Shown here: positions 35,107 to 43,931 of the stretch, piece by piece
How positions within the stretch are numbered: position 1 is the stretch's first letter
Layout of the letters: the number at the start of each line of letters is the position of its first letter
Assembly (NCBI GenBank): GCA_023393235.1
Contig: JAEWMH010000047.1
Coordinates: 1-64,000, forward strand
Origin: Bacillota bacterium
GTDB taxonomy: Bacteria; Bacillota; Bacilli; Paenibacillales; NBRC-103111
Length of the DNA: 64,000 bases
Direction: 5' to 3'
Notes under the pieces: model-generated
What the model was told of the DNA's origin: nothing
Database searches by the model: none
What the model saw: the letters and a program-made list of their open reading frames with translations, nothing else
Position numbers and translations under genes: made by a program

Positions 35107-36654
35107 TTAAGGATGTTTTTTATATTCCGAAGGAGAGTAGCCTGTGAATTTTTTGAATACTTTGCTGAAGTATTGAAAGTTCTCGCCAAACCCGGTCGAC
35201 ATGGCTAATTCATTAATAAACATATTCGGGTTCCTGTCCAGCATTTCCATAGCCAACTCCATTCGGGAGCGCATGACAAAAGCAGTAAATTTCTCGCCTG
35301 TTTCTTTTCTGAACACCTTGCTGATATAATCCGGTGTCAAATAGATCTCCCCGGCAAGCGTCTGCAGCGAAAGGGTCTCATCGCACAGATGTTTGTGGAT
35401 CAGTTCCTTCATCGTCATCACAAGCTGGGATTGAATGTTCCGGTTTCGGTTATAACGCCCCTTCGTGATTTCTTCGGCAGTATCAATGACGATTTGGTGA
35501 ATGGTCTGAAGCTTGCTGGACTCCAGAATAGTGGTTAGCCTGTGCAGATATGCATTCATTTGGGCGGCCTCACCGATGCGGATGATGGCCATAAAAATTT
35601 GGATTACATAGGATTTGGTTATGGAGATATCCAGTTTGAAATCGGCTAACTGTTGGAATACCTTTATCAGTTCGCTTTCGGCACCCTCCCAGTTCCCCGC
35701 CTTCATGGCCATAATAAGATGCTCTTCATCAAAGGACGGGAGAGGCTGGTCCATATGGTATTGGACAGCAATATCCTTTTGCGTGATCAGCGCTCCTTCG
35801 CCAAGGTAAAACCTGTAGTTCAAGCACTCCATGGTTTGTTTGAACATCTTACGTGCTTGCGTCAATTCTCCTGATTCACTAAGCGCCGCTGTTAAATCTG
35901 TGCGGTAATATTTTTTGAATGTAGAGAGCAGCATGTCGATTCGTTCATAAAGGAGCTCCTGGGATATGGAATCCTCCATAAGAAGCAATACATGGCCTCC
36001 TACGGTGGTGCTTAACAAAGGATTAGGGAAGATATCCTCAGCAATATTTTTGACTGCAAACAAGTATTCAAACTCATAAGTGTCTTCAAGTTGAATGAGC
36101 AGAAGCCGGATAATCCTGCTCTGAAAGGGTATGCCGAATAAATTTTCAAAAAAATCCCATTCATTCACTCCATAGGTCTTATTCGTAACGAATTCTTTCA
36201 GAAATTGTTCCTTGGCATGGGGGATCATTCTTTCTAAATCGTTCTTAATGGATGAGAGAAAGGTTTCCCGCTCGTCCCGCTGGCCAATTTCATTCACCAG
36301 TTCAGTCAAGGCTTCATGAATACTGCTCGCCTTGCACGGTTTTAATAAGTAGTGCTTCACACCGTACTGCATAGCGGATTTTGCATATTCGAATTCGGAG
36401 AAGCCGGACAGAATAATGAACATGATGTTTGGATAAAGCTCCGATACAGCAGCAACTAACTCCAGCCCATCCATTCCGGGCATACGGATATCTGTGATGA
36501 TGATATCAGGGGGATTCCGTTGAATGTGCTCCATGGCTTCCACCCCATTTTGGGCAGTACCGCATAATTCAGTACCCAAACTTGCCCAGTCAATGACGGA
36601 GGAAATCCCGTCCAGGATAATGAACTCATCATCCACCAACAATACCTTATACAT
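35107..36654 (-). CDS. Response regulator, AraC output (AraT-like), second three-component module
   Basis: Response regulator of 515 residues. The receiver domain has TDIRMPGMDG with the phosphorylated Asp near 56, and the C-terminus is an AraC domain (LQTLAGEIYLTPDYISKVF, TGFGENFQYFSKVFKKFTG). It is the closest relative in the window of the regulator at 14041-15585; even the middle region shares KEQFLKEFVTNKTYG and GGHVLLLMED. AAGGAGG precedes ATG 36654. Confidence 0.93.
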   Translation of the reverse strand: MYKVLLVDDEFIILDGISSVIDWASLGTELCGTAQNGVEAMEHIQRNPPDIIITDIRMPGMDGLELVAAVSELYPNIMFIILSGFSEFEYAKSAMQYGVKHYLLKPCKASSIHEALTELVNEIGQRDERETFLSSIKNDLERMIPHAKEQFLKEFVTNKTYGVNEWDFFENLFGIPFQSRIIRLLLIQLEDTYEFEYLFAVKNIAEDIFPNPLLSTTVGGHVLLLMEDSISQELLYERIDMLLSTFKKYYRTDLTAALSESGELTQARKMFKQTMECLNYRFYLGEGALITQKDIAVQYHMDQPLPSFDEEHLIMAMKAGNWEGAESELIKVFQQLADFKLDISITKSYVIQIFMAIIRIGEAAQMNAYLHRLTTILESSKLQTIHQIVIDTAEEITKGRYNRNRNIQSQLVMTMKELIHKHLCDETLSLQTLAGEIYLTPDYISKVFRKETGEKFTAFVMRSRMELAMEMLDRNPNMFINELAMSTGFGENFQYFSKVFKKFTGYSPSEYKKHP

Positions 36655-36900
36655 AGAAACCTCCTTAAAAGTGAGATCGGTTACAACTTAGTTAAGGATG
36701 CCGCGGACCCAATTTCTAGTATAAACATATTTATGCTTTTTCCAAGAAAAATTCGGTTGTTGCTTCTTCTAAAGAAATTCTGAAGCACATCATAGGAAGG
36801 GTTTTGAATTCAAGCGCCAAATGCATTAAACTGGGTACATGCACTCGTTAAGAGTAATTTTTACACCGGAATGGTACACAGGGGATGGAGATGGTGAGGG

Positions 36901-37293
36901 TTGGATCCAAAAAATGAGCTTAAGCAGGACCAAGCGGGAACTTGCTCAGAGCAGGAGTTAAATGAGATTCGCAAAAACATGATTGATGAACATATAGCGG
37001 TTGAAGCGGCAGATTGGTTTAAGGCCTTTGGGGATGTGACCCGGCTGAAGCTGATTAGTCTGCTGCTGCAGAAGGAGTTATCCGTTACGGATCTGTCCGC
37101 CTTAACAGACATGAACCAATCTGCGATCTCCCACCAACTGCGTTATCTTCGGGATATTCGGATTGTCAAAAGGCGCAAAGCGGGGAAAACCGCGTTTTAT
37201 TCTCTGGACGATAGCCATGTGGAGCAAATCCTTGCCCAGACGCTTATCCACATTGCCCATAACCATGGGACGCTGGAAGCGGAAGAGGACTAA
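36901..37293 (+). CDS. czrA: ArsR/SmtB-family metal sensor, CzrA type
   Basis: Winged-helix repressor of 130 residues that should leave DNA when Zn(II) or Co(II) binds. The helix-turn-helix is VTDLSALTDMNQSAISHQLRYLR. Near the C-terminus the residues D, H, H, H are spaced D-x-H-x10-H-x2-H, exactly the alpha-5 metal site of CzrA (D84, H86, H97, H100). It starts at TTG 36901; GGAG lies 10 bases upstream, and the ATG and GTG just before are in a frame that closes at once. It is convergent with the cadA-like gene, whose promoter carries a matching operator. Confidence 0.88.
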   Translation: MDPKNELKQDQAGTCSEQELNEIRKNMIDEHIAVEAADWFKAFGDVTRLKLISLLLQKELSVTDLSALTDMNQSAISHQLRYLRDIRIVKRRKAGKTAFYSLDDSHVEQILAQTLIHIAHNHGTLEAEED

Positions 37294-37294
37294 A

Positions 37295-37327
37295 AAAGCA
37301 GCCATTCCATTATGGAGTGGCTGCTTT
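37295..37327. terminator. Bidirectional terminator between czrA-like and cadA-like genes
   Basis: AAAGCAGCCATTCCA pairs with TGGAGTGGCTGCTTT (15 bp, one G-U) around a 3-base loop, with A- and T-runs on both sides. Confidence 0.9.
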
Positions 37328-37352
37328 GTTGTAAATAGCTGGTGCGGAAGCG

Positions 37353-39626
37353 TTAAGCCGCGGTATTGGATTTGACTTTCATCACCCGCATGGCATTCAG
37401 AACTGCAAGGAGGGTGACCCCAACATCGGCGAATACGGCTTCCCACATGGTCGCAATTCCGAAGGCGCCCAGGCTGAGGAAGATAATCTTCACACCCATG
37501 GCGAAAATGATATTCTGCCAGACAATGGTCCGGGTCCGTTTGGCGATATGGATAGCTTCGCCTACCTTGGAGGGCTCATCGGTCATAATGACGATGTCGG
37601 CTGCTTCAATGGCTGCATCGGATCCCAAGCCGCCCATGGCAATCCCTACATCGGCCTGAGCCAATACGGGGGTATCGTTGATGCCGTCGCCGATAAAGGC
37701 AATCTTCTCCTTGGGACTCTTCAGCCGTCCCAGACGTTCGATTTGCTCCACCTTGTGCTGTGGAAGAAGCTCGGCATGGACCTCATCAAGACCTAACTGC
37801 TTCCCGACGGCTTCCGCTACAGGCTTGGCATCACCTGTCAGCATCACGGTGCGTTTGATGCCGATGGATTTGAGCTGGCGGATGGCTTTGGCCGAGTCGG
37901 GCTTGGGCTCATCGGAGATCACCAGATAACCGGCATATTGTTTATTTACTGCCACATGCACCAGAGTACCCGTCACATCCGGCTGGCCAAAGCTTATCTG
38001 CTCAGCCTTCATCAGCTTGCCGTTGCCCGCCAGAACCTCTTTTCCGTTCACCATAACCCGGATGCCATGTCCGGAGATTTCGTTGTAGTCCTTAATGGCG
38101 GTCTCCGGAATGTCCTTGCCATAAGCAGTCCGGACGGATACGGCAATGGGATGGCTGGAGTGGATTTCAGCGAAGGCGGCATATTCCAGCAGTTCGTTTT
38201 CCGTAAAGTCCCCTTCTGGGTGGATACCGGTAACCGTAAAAGCGCCTTTGGTGAGGGTGCCGGTTTTGTCAAAAACCACATACTTTACATCATTGAGGGC
38301 CTCCAGATAATTGCTGCCCTTCACCAGAATGCCGTTTTTGGAGGCGGCGCCGATACCCCCGAAGAAACCAAGAGGGATGGAGACCACCAACGCGCAGGGA
38401 CACGAGATCACAAGGAATACCAGTGCCCGGTAAATCCAATCACTGAAGCTGGCATCTGCCAGAACAAGGGGAGGAATAAGGGCCAGCAGAAGAGCGATAA
38501 TAACTACGGCAGGGGTATAGGTTCTGGCGAACTTGGTAATGAAATTCTCTGTAGGCGCCTTTTTGCTGCTGGCATTTTGCACCAGGTCCAAAATTTTGGA
38601 TACGGTGGATTCCCCAAAATCCTTCGTTACTTCAATGGTCAGCACGCCATTTTTATTAATGAAGCCGCTCAGCACCTCGCTGCCCGGCTCTACCTCCCGC
38701 GGCACGGATTCGCCGGTCAGAGCGGAGGTGTCCATAGCGGAGTTGCCTTCCACGACATGGCCGTCCAGCGGAACCTTTTCGCCGGGACGGACCACAATGA
38801 TATCTCCGATCTCTACTTCCTCAGGTGAAACGCGGATGGTATCATTGCCGCTTTTCAGGTTGGCGTAATCAGGGCGGATATCCAACAAGGATTTGATGGA
38901 TTTGCGGGAGCGGTTCACGGCAATGCCCTGGAAAAGCTCGCCGATCTGATAGAATAGCATAACCGCTACGCCTTCCGAATATTGTTGGGTGGCGAAGGCG
39001 CCGATTGTCGCAATCGCCATCAGGAAGTTCTCATCGAAAACGCGGCCCCGGACAATATTCCGGAGAGCCCGCCATACGATGTCTCCGCCGATAATCACAT
39101 ACGCCGCTACGAAGATCGCTAATTCCGCCAGTCCGGAAACGGGAGCCAATATGCCGGAGGCCAAGATGGCTCCGGAAGCCAGCAGCCGGGTTATCATCCT
39201 GGTGGTGTTTTCATTCCCATGGGAATGGCCATGATCGTCTTCTTCGTCCCCGTGCTCATGTCCGTGCTCATGTACGTGCCCGTGGTTTTCCTTATTGTTG
39301 TGATTATGATCAGCATGATCATGGCCAATGCTTACGCTGTCTTGGGCTGCCGCTGCCTCCACGCGGGCTTTGGCGGAGCCTCTGGACACTTTTTTCTTGA
39401 ATTCCTTCACCTTGATGTGGGGCTCCAGCTTATTGACCCGTTTGATGGCTTCCTCCATAACGGGACCTTCATTGCCGGCAGCTGTTTCAATGTGCATCAT
39501 CGTTGTGGCGAAATTTACCGTGCAGGATGTGACTCCGTTAATCTTTTTGATTTCATTTTCAATTTTCATCGCACAATTGGCGCAATCCAGACCTTCAAGC
39601 AATAACTCCTTTTTAGCCTGTTCCAT
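37353..39626 (-). CDS. cadA: Zn/Cd/Pb-exporting P1B-type ATPase
   Basis: Membrane pump of about 757 residues that exports divalent soft metals with ATP. An N-terminal HMA domain has CANC at residues 15-18. A His/Asp/Glu-rich linker follows near residues 100-145, with many HDH, HEH and HGH repeats. The transport motif SCPCAL lies near 407-412, the phosphorylated Asp in DKTGT near 453, SSHP follows, and GDGINDTP lies near 644. The start chosen is ATG 39626, with GAAGGTGAC upstream; a 17-codon longer frame is rejected because it runs into the operator region. Expression is likely repressed by the CzrA-like protein. Confidence 0.93.
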   Translation of the reverse strand: MEQAKKELLLEGLDCANCAMKIENEIKKINGVTSCTVNFATTMMHIETAAGNEGPVMEEAIKRVNKLEPHIKVKEFKKKVSRGSAKARVEAAAAQDSVSIGHDHADHNHNNKENHGHVHEHGHEHGDEEDDHGHSHGNENTTRMITRLLASGAILASGILAPVSGLAELAIFVAAYVIIGGDIVWRALRNIVRGRVFDENFLMAIATIGAFATQQYSEGVAVMLFYQIGELFQGIAVNRSRKSIKSLLDIRPDYANLKSGNDTIRVSPEEVEIGDIIVVRPGEKVPLDGHVVEGNSAMDTSALTGESVPREVEPGSEVLSGFINKNGVLTIEVTKDFGESTVSKILDLVQNASSKKAPTENFITKFARTYTPAVVIIALLLALIPPLVLADASFSDWIYRALVFLVISCPCALVVSIPLGFFGGIGAASKNGILVKGSNYLEALNDVKYVVFDKTGTLTKGAFTVTGIHPEGDFTENELLEYAAFAEIHSSHPIAVSVRTAYGKDIPETAIKDYNEISGHGIRVMVNGKEVLAGNGKLMKAEQISFGQPDVTGTLVHVAVNKQYAGYLVISDEPKPDSAKAIRQLKSIGIKRTVMLTGDAKPVAEAVGKQLGLDEVHAELLPQHKVEQIERLGRLKSPKEKIAFIGDGINDTPVLAQADVGIAMGGLGSDAAIEAADIVIMTDEPSKVGEAIHIAKRTRTIVWQNIIFAMGVKIIFLSLGAFGIATMWEAVFADVGVTLLAVLNAMRVMKVKSNTAA

Positions 39627-39658
39627 GAAAGTCACCTTCTCTTTTATGATTACTAAAA

Positions 39659-39680
39659 CATATGAGCAATCATTCATTTG
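39659..39680 (-). promoter_or_regulatory. Operator for the ArsR/CzrA-type repressor at the cadA promoter
   Basis: The imperfect dyad CATATGAGCAAT-CATTCATTTG has the pattern ATGA...TCAT typical of ArsR/SmtB operators. It starts just downstream of the predicted transcription start, 33 bases before the cadA ATG. Confidence 0.6.
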
Positions 39681-39690
39681 TTATATCCGA

Positions 39691-39719
39691 AGTATATTCC
39701 TGTATGCTTCGATTGTCAA
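39691..39719 (-). promoter_or_regulatory. Sigma-A promoter of the cadA-like gene
   Basis: On the minus strand TTGACA (39714-39719) and TATACT (39691-39696) are separated by exactly 17 bp: a near-consensus promoter, fitting a gene held off by a repressor. Confidence 0.85.
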
Positions 39720-39776
39720 CGGTATATCTGAAATTTCAGCCAAAAGCAGGCAAATTATTCACTGCGTAAAACGTTA

Positions 39777-39805
39777 TTGCACTTCAGGCAGGAGGCTGTT
39801 ATAAT
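39777..39805 (+). promoter_or_regulatory. Sigma-A promoter of the adenine deaminase gene
   Basis: TTGCAC (39777-39782), a 17-bp spacer and TATAAT (39800-39805). The start near 39812 gives a leader that carries the purine riboswitch. Confidence 0.8.
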
Positions 39806-39829
39806 TCCTAAAAGTAAAAATTCCATATT

Positions 39830-39902
39830 CCACCGTATAACCTTATAGATATGGTATAAGGGTCTCTACCAGGAACCGTAAAATCCTGATTACAGTAAGA
39901 TG
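39830..39902 (+). ncRNA. Adenine-sensing purine riboswitch aptamer
   Basis: Purine aptamer in the leader of the adenine deaminase gene. P2 is CCTTATA / TATAAGG with loop GATATGG. J2/3 reads GTCTCTACC. P3 is CAGGA / TCCTG with loop ACCGTAAAA. After P3 comes GATTAC: the T at the specificity position (U74) marks an adenine rather than a guanine riboswitch, as in B. subtilis pbuE. P1 looks weak, also as in pbuE. Confidence 0.92.
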
Positions 39903-39943
39903 CACACTGTGGTGTGTATGTTATTTGTAATCGGGATTTTTTT
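39881..39943 (+). terminator. Riboswitch expression platform (terminator broken by adenine)
   Basis: AAATCCTGATTACA, which forms the 3' side of P3 and P1 in the aptamer, can instead pair with TGTAATCGGGATTT (39926-39939), followed by a T-run. A CACAC/GTGTG hairpin lies in the loop. Adenine binding should hold the 5' strand in the aptamer and allow read-through, an ON switch. Confidence 0.85.
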
Positions 39944-39984
39944 ATTTATCTACATATGAAATTCCAATAAAAGGAGCAGGTCTT

Positions 39985-41730
39985 ATGTCCAACCATACGT
40001 CAGCATTAACTAAACGCATTCAAGTAGCAGGCAAGCAAATCCCCGCAGACCTGGTGATCAAACATGGCACTATGGTAAATGTTTTTACGGGGGAGCTGAT
40101 GGAAGGAGATATTGCCATTGCCGATGGGATTATAGCCGGCATTGGTTCTTATGAAGGCAAGGAAGTGATGGACGCCAGTGGAAAGGTAATCGTCCCGGGA
40201 TTGATCGACGGGCATGTCCATATCGAAAGCTCCATGCTTCTGCCGGGCGAATTTGCCAAGGTAGTGCTTCAGCATGGCGTAACCACCGTGATTACCGATC
40301 CTCATGAGATTGCCAATGTAGCAGGGGAGAAGGGGATTCAATACATGCTGGACGATGCCGCGGGGGTGCCCTTGGATATGTTCGTCATGCTGCCCTCCTG
40401 TGTACCGGCTACATCCGTTGAAAGCAATGGCGCAACCCTTGCGGCTGAGCAGCTTGCTCCCTTTATGGCGGACCCCCGGGTTCTGGGGCTGGCGGAGGTA
40501 ATGGATTTTCCGGCTATCGCCCGTGCGGATCAGGGAATGATGGACAAGCTATGGATGGCACAGCGGAACGGCGGTGTGATTGACGGTCATGCCGCGGGCA
40601 TCGGCCGGGAGGACTTAAACATCTATCTGTCGGCAGGCATCCGCACCGATCACGAGAGCATTAACAGCCGTGAAGCCAAGGAACGCCTGGAGCTGGGTAT
40701 GTATCTGATGATCCGCGAGGGCACCGTAGCCAAAGACTTAGAGGCTCTGCTCCCCGCCGTCACCCCGCAGAATTCCAGGAGATGCCTGTTTGTAACGGAT
40801 GACAAGCATCTGGATGATTTAATCGAAGAGGGAAGTGTCGACCATATTGTCCGGCTGGCTATCCGCAAGGGATTAGACCCCATTACAGCCATTCAGATGG
40901 CCACCCTGAACGCAGCCGAATGCTTCGGACTGCGTCATGTAGGGGCTGTTGCGCCCGGCTACCAGGCAGACCTGCTGCTGCTGGATAACCTCAATGATGT
41001 TTCCATTCATCAGGTTTATAAAAAAGGAAGATGTATCGTGGACCGGGGGCAGCTGGTGGAAACCGAATTTCCTGAGGCATTAAAGGCTTATACCGACCGG
41101 CCGCAGCTTCCCGGTATCAACGTTAAGGAAGTAGCACTAAGCGACTTGCAAATTCCGCTGTCATCCCCGTTGTGCAATGTGATTGGGCTCATCCCCAACA
41201 GCCTGATTACCCGTCACCTGAAGGAGCAGGTTGGAATCCGAGACGGTGTTTTTCAGCCTTCCGTTGAGCATGACTTGTTGAAATTAATCGTGGTAGAAAG
41301 GCATCATGCTACCGGAAATGTCGGAGCCGCTATTGTGAAGGGATTCCAACTGAAGCAAGGGGCGATCGCCAGTACGGTGGCGCATGATTCCCATAATATC
41401 GTAGCGGTTGGCACCTCGGATCAGGAGATACTGGCGGCTATCCGCCATGTTCAAGGGATGAATGGGGGGTTAGTGGTTGTGGATGAAGGCGAGGTTGCAG
41501 CCTCATTGGCTCTGCCTATCGCAGGATTAATGTCCGATAAGGACTATAATACGGTGAATGCATCGCTGCAAACCTTACATGAAGGACTTGACCGTATTGG
41601 TGCGCCCCAAGCCTTTAATCCCTTTTTGGCGCTGGCGTTTCTCACGCTTCCTGTTATTCCGGAGCTGAAGCTTACGGACAAAGGCTTATTCGAATTTGCT
41701 TCCTTTTCACATATTGATGTGTTAATATAA
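39985..41730 (+). CDS. ade: Adenine deaminase
   Basis: Cytoplasmic metalloenzyme of 581 residues that converts adenine to hypoxanthine and ammonia for purine salvage. It belongs to the AdeC/amidohydrolase family: GLIDGHVHIESSMLLPGEF carries the metal-binding His pair, TDPHEIANV another metal ligand region, and MAYxx-like C-terminal blocks such as GMNGGLVVVDEGE fit. Its length is close to the family's usual 570-590. ATG 39985 follows AAAGGAGCAGG. The adenine riboswitch upstream switches it on when its substrate is plentiful, which confirms the assignment. Confidence 0.96.
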   Translation: MSNHTSALTKRIQVAGKQIPADLVIKHGTMVNVFTGELMEGDIAIADGIIAGIGSYEGKEVMDASGKVIVPGLIDGHVHIESSMLLPGEFAKVVLQHGVTTVITDPHEIANVAGEKGIQYMLDDAAGVPLDMFVMLPSCVPATSVESNGATLAAEQLAPFMADPRVLGLAEVMDFPAIARADQGMMDKLWMAQRNGGVIDGHAAGIGREDLNIYLSAGIRTDHESINSREAKERLELGMYLMIREGTVAKDLEALLPAVTPQNSRRCLFVTDDKHLDDLIEEGSVDHIVRLAIRKGLDPITAIQMATLNAAECFGLRHVGAVAPGYQADLLLLDNLNDVSIHQVYKKGRCIVDRGQLVETEFPEALKAYTDRPQLPGINVKEVALSDLQIPLSSPLCNVIGLIPNSLITRHLKEQVGIRDGVFQPSVEHDLLKLIVVERHHATGNVGAAIVKGFQLKQGAIASTVAHDSHNIVAVGTSDQEILAAIRHVQGMNGGLVVVDEGEVAASLALPIAGLMSDKDYNTVNASLQTLHEGLDRIGAPQAFNPFLALAFLTLPVIPELKLTDKGLFEFASFSHIDVLI

Positions 41731-41738
41731 CCAATAAA

Positions 41739-41757
41739 CCAAACATCCTACGTTTGG
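41739..41757. promoter_or_regulatory. Dyad between ade and the GntR gene
   Basis: CCAAAC and GTTTGG are separated by 7 bases. There is no T-run, so an operator for the downstream GntR protein is a more likely reading than a terminator, but evidence is slight. Confidence 0.3.
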
Positions 41758-41787
41758 ACAAGGGTGTATAGAGTGGGGGGATTGCCT

Positions 41788-42480
41788 ATGCTTCAAAAGA
41801 CCAACCGGTTAACACTGGTGGAGCAAGTGGCCTTACAGATTGAAGGATTAATCGAGTCGGGCCAATGGGCTGTAGGAATGCGCATTCCGGCGGAGCCCGA
41901 ACTGATGGCGGACTTAAATGTCAGTCGCAATACCTTGCGGGAGGCCATCCGGGCGTTAACCCATGCCGGACTATTAAAGACGAGACAAGGCGACGGCACC
42001 TATGTCTGTTCGTCCAGCGCCTTGGGAGCCGTGCTGCAGAAGCGTATTGTCCGCACCGATACGATGGATACTTTAGAGGTCCGGCATGCGCTGGAACGTG
42101 AGGGGGCTTTTTTGGCTGCCCAACGCAGGACCGGGGATGAAGCCCGGGAATTGCTGCTTCATTTCGAACGCTGGGAAACAGCAGCGAAGCTTGGCGATCT
42201 GGATGCGTATGTGACGGAGGATATCCGTCTCCACCAGATGATTCTTCAGGCGTCCCACAATAACATCCTGATTGAATTGTACGACCATATTGTAGAAGCG
42301 CTGCATGATTCCATTGCAAGCCTGATCCGCAGTGAAGTCAAGCCAACGTTCATCGAGATCCACCGGCAGCTGGTGGAGGGGATTATCGCCCAGGACAGCA
42401 ACCAGGCCGTAGCGGCGGTGCAGCGTTATATTTTGGAATCCAAAACTCTCATCTCAACTGAAGAAGGAGACCGTTCATGA
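41788..42480 (+). CDS. GntR-family regulator, FadR subfamily (FCD domain)
   Basis: Repressor-type regulator of 230 residues. The N-terminal winged helix has SGQWAVGMRIPAEPELMADLNVSRNTLREAIRAL; an all-helical FCD ligand domain follows, with metal-ligand-type residues in EDIRLHQMI. The start is ATG 41788 after a G-rich site; the GTG 24 bases upstream is in frame but less likely. It overlaps the MFS transporter gene as ATGA, so it probably controls it. Confidence 0.87.
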   Translation: MLQKTNRLTLVEQVALQIEGLIESGQWAVGMRIPAEPELMADLNVSRNTLREAIRALTHAGLLKTRQGDGTYVCSSSALGAVLQKRIVRTDTMDTLEVRHALEREGAFLAAQRRTGDEARELLLHFERWETAAKLGDLDAYVTEDIRLHQMILQASHNNILIELYDHIVEALHDSIASLIRSEVKPTFIEIHRQLVEGIIAQDSNQAVAAVQRYILESKTLISTEEGDRS

Positions 42481-43706
42481 GTATGCAAGGCAACATGGGC
42501 AAGATGACATCCAGCAGCTCCTTGCCGGGAGAAAAGAAGCTGTCCATGACTTCGGGATGGACAATTGTGATCGGCATTATTTTGATATCTCTGACCATGC
42601 GCTCCCCCATCACCTCTGTGGGTCCATTGTTATCCTCCATTCGCGAAGCGCTTGGATTAACGAATACGGTGGCAGGTTTAGTTACTGCCTTGCCCCTGCT
42701 GGCCTTCTGTGTACTTTCCCCATTTGCGCCGGGACTGGCACAGCGTTTTGGATTGGAGAAGGTTTTGCTTTATTCCTTGTTTGTGCTGATGGCCGGTTTT
42801 GCCGTCCGCCTGATGCCCGCAACCGTTCCTCTAATTGGTGGCACGGTTTTGATCGGATTGGCCATCGCCATATTCAATGTATTGCTCCCCAGTCTGGTGA
42901 AGCGGGATTTCCCCTTGCAGGTGGGGATTATGACCGGTGTTTATACCGTTAGCATGAATTTATGCGGGGCATTGGCATCCGGGACAAGTGTTCCGCTATC
43001 CCGCGGGTTGGGTTGGAACGGCGCATTGGGGATATGGGGAGTGCTTGTACCCATTACGGCGTTATTCTGGTTCCTTCAGACCCGGTCCAGCCGCGCCGCA
43101 GCAGGTATGAAAACTGGGGTGCTGAAGCGGAGAAGCTTGTGGCGTTCACCGCTGGCATGGACGGTGGCTCTTTTTATGGGAATGCAGTCTCTGGTTTTCT
43201 ATGTAACCATTTCGTGGTTCCCTGATTTGCTGACCAGCCGGGGATTAAGCGACAGCAGCGCAGGCTGGATGATCTCCCTGCTGCAATTATCCCAACTGCC
43301 TGTTACCTTCCTCGTGCCGATCCTTGCAGGCCGTATGAAAAACCAGCGTCTGCTGGTGATAATCATGGCGGTATTAATGCTCGTTTCATTAGGCGGGCTG
43401 TATCTGGACCTGGGCGGCAACACGCTCATACCGTTGTGGATCATCTTCCTCGGCATAGGCGGTGGCACCTCCTTTGCCTTGGCCATGATTTTTCTGACTC
43501 TGCGGACGAAGGACGCCCAGGATGCGGCTTCACTGTCCGGAATGTCGCAAGCTGTAGGGTATTTGTTAGCCGCAAGCGGACCGACCCTGTTTGGGTGGCT
43601 TCACGATGTAACCGGGGGCTGGAGCATCCCGCTTTTACTTTTGCTTGCTGTCAGCGGCCTGCTGTTTGTTTGCGGCTTGGGGGCCTCCCGGAATCGTACG
43701 GTTTGA
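42477..43706 (+). CDS. MFS transporter, CynX/YycB-like
   Basis: Membrane transporter of 409 residues with about 12 hydrophobic segments, resembling the CynX/NimT family (YycB of B. subtilis) with LTMRSPITSVGPLL at the start and PFAPGLAQRFG in the first loop. Substrates in this family include cyanate, 2-nitroimidazole and others; none can be read from the sequence. The ATG overlaps the GntR stop, indicating an operon. Confidence 0.85.
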   Translation: MSMQGNMGKMTSSSSLPGEKKLSMTSGWTIVIGIILISLTMRSPITSVGPLLSSIREALGLTNTVAGLVTALPLLAFCVLSPFAPGLAQRFGLEKVLLYSLFVLMAGFAVRLMPATVPLIGGTVLIGLAIAIFNVLLPSLVKRDFPLQVGIMTGVYTVSMNLCGALASGTSVPLSRGLGWNGALGIWGVLVPITALFWFLQTRSSRAAAGMKTGVLKRRSLWRSPLAWTVALFMGMQSLVFYVTISWFPDLLTSRGLSDSSAGWMISLLQLSQLPVTFLVPILAGRMKNQRLLVIIMAVLMLVSLGGLYLDLGGNTLIPLWIIFLGIGGGTSFALAMIFLTLRTKDAQDAASLSGMSQAVGYLLAASGPTLFGWLHDVTGGWSIPLLLLLAVSGLLFVCGLGASRNRTV

Positions 43707-43734
43707 TTAAAGAATTAGATTGAGGGCCTTCTCT

Positions 43735-43921
43735 AAGGAATCTCAGCCACGCTATTACGCGAAAACAGGGTATAAAGAAAAATCTAACGAATCTCTGCCA
43801 CGTTAATCGCCGGTTTTGGAGCCGTTTCGAGGCTCCTTCGGACAAATAGCGTGGCTAGGATTCGTTAGATTTTAAACATGCCTCTATACAGTCCAATAGC
43901 ATGTCTGGGGTTCGTTAGCGT
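43735..43921. repeat. Cluster of four related inverted repeats between convergent operons
   Basis: A unit reading about CTAACGAATCTCTGCCACG occurs four times, two in each direction: near 43735-43760, 43779-43807, 43845-43873 (inverted) and 43896-43921 (inverted, diverged). The two middle copies pair over 29 bases with few mismatches around an inner GGAGCC/GGCTCC hairpin, giving one very long stem. No coding sequence is visible. It may serve as a bidirectional terminator. Confidence 0.7.
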
Positions 43922-43931
43922 TTCTCCGGCA

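Noticed and set aside
37938..38828. 296-codon antisense frame inside cadA
   Set aside because: All P-type ATPase motifs are on the opposite strand in order; shadow.
43735..43921. CRISPR array
   Set aside because: Repeat units alternate in direction, are irregular and have no uniform spacers; no cas genes in the window.
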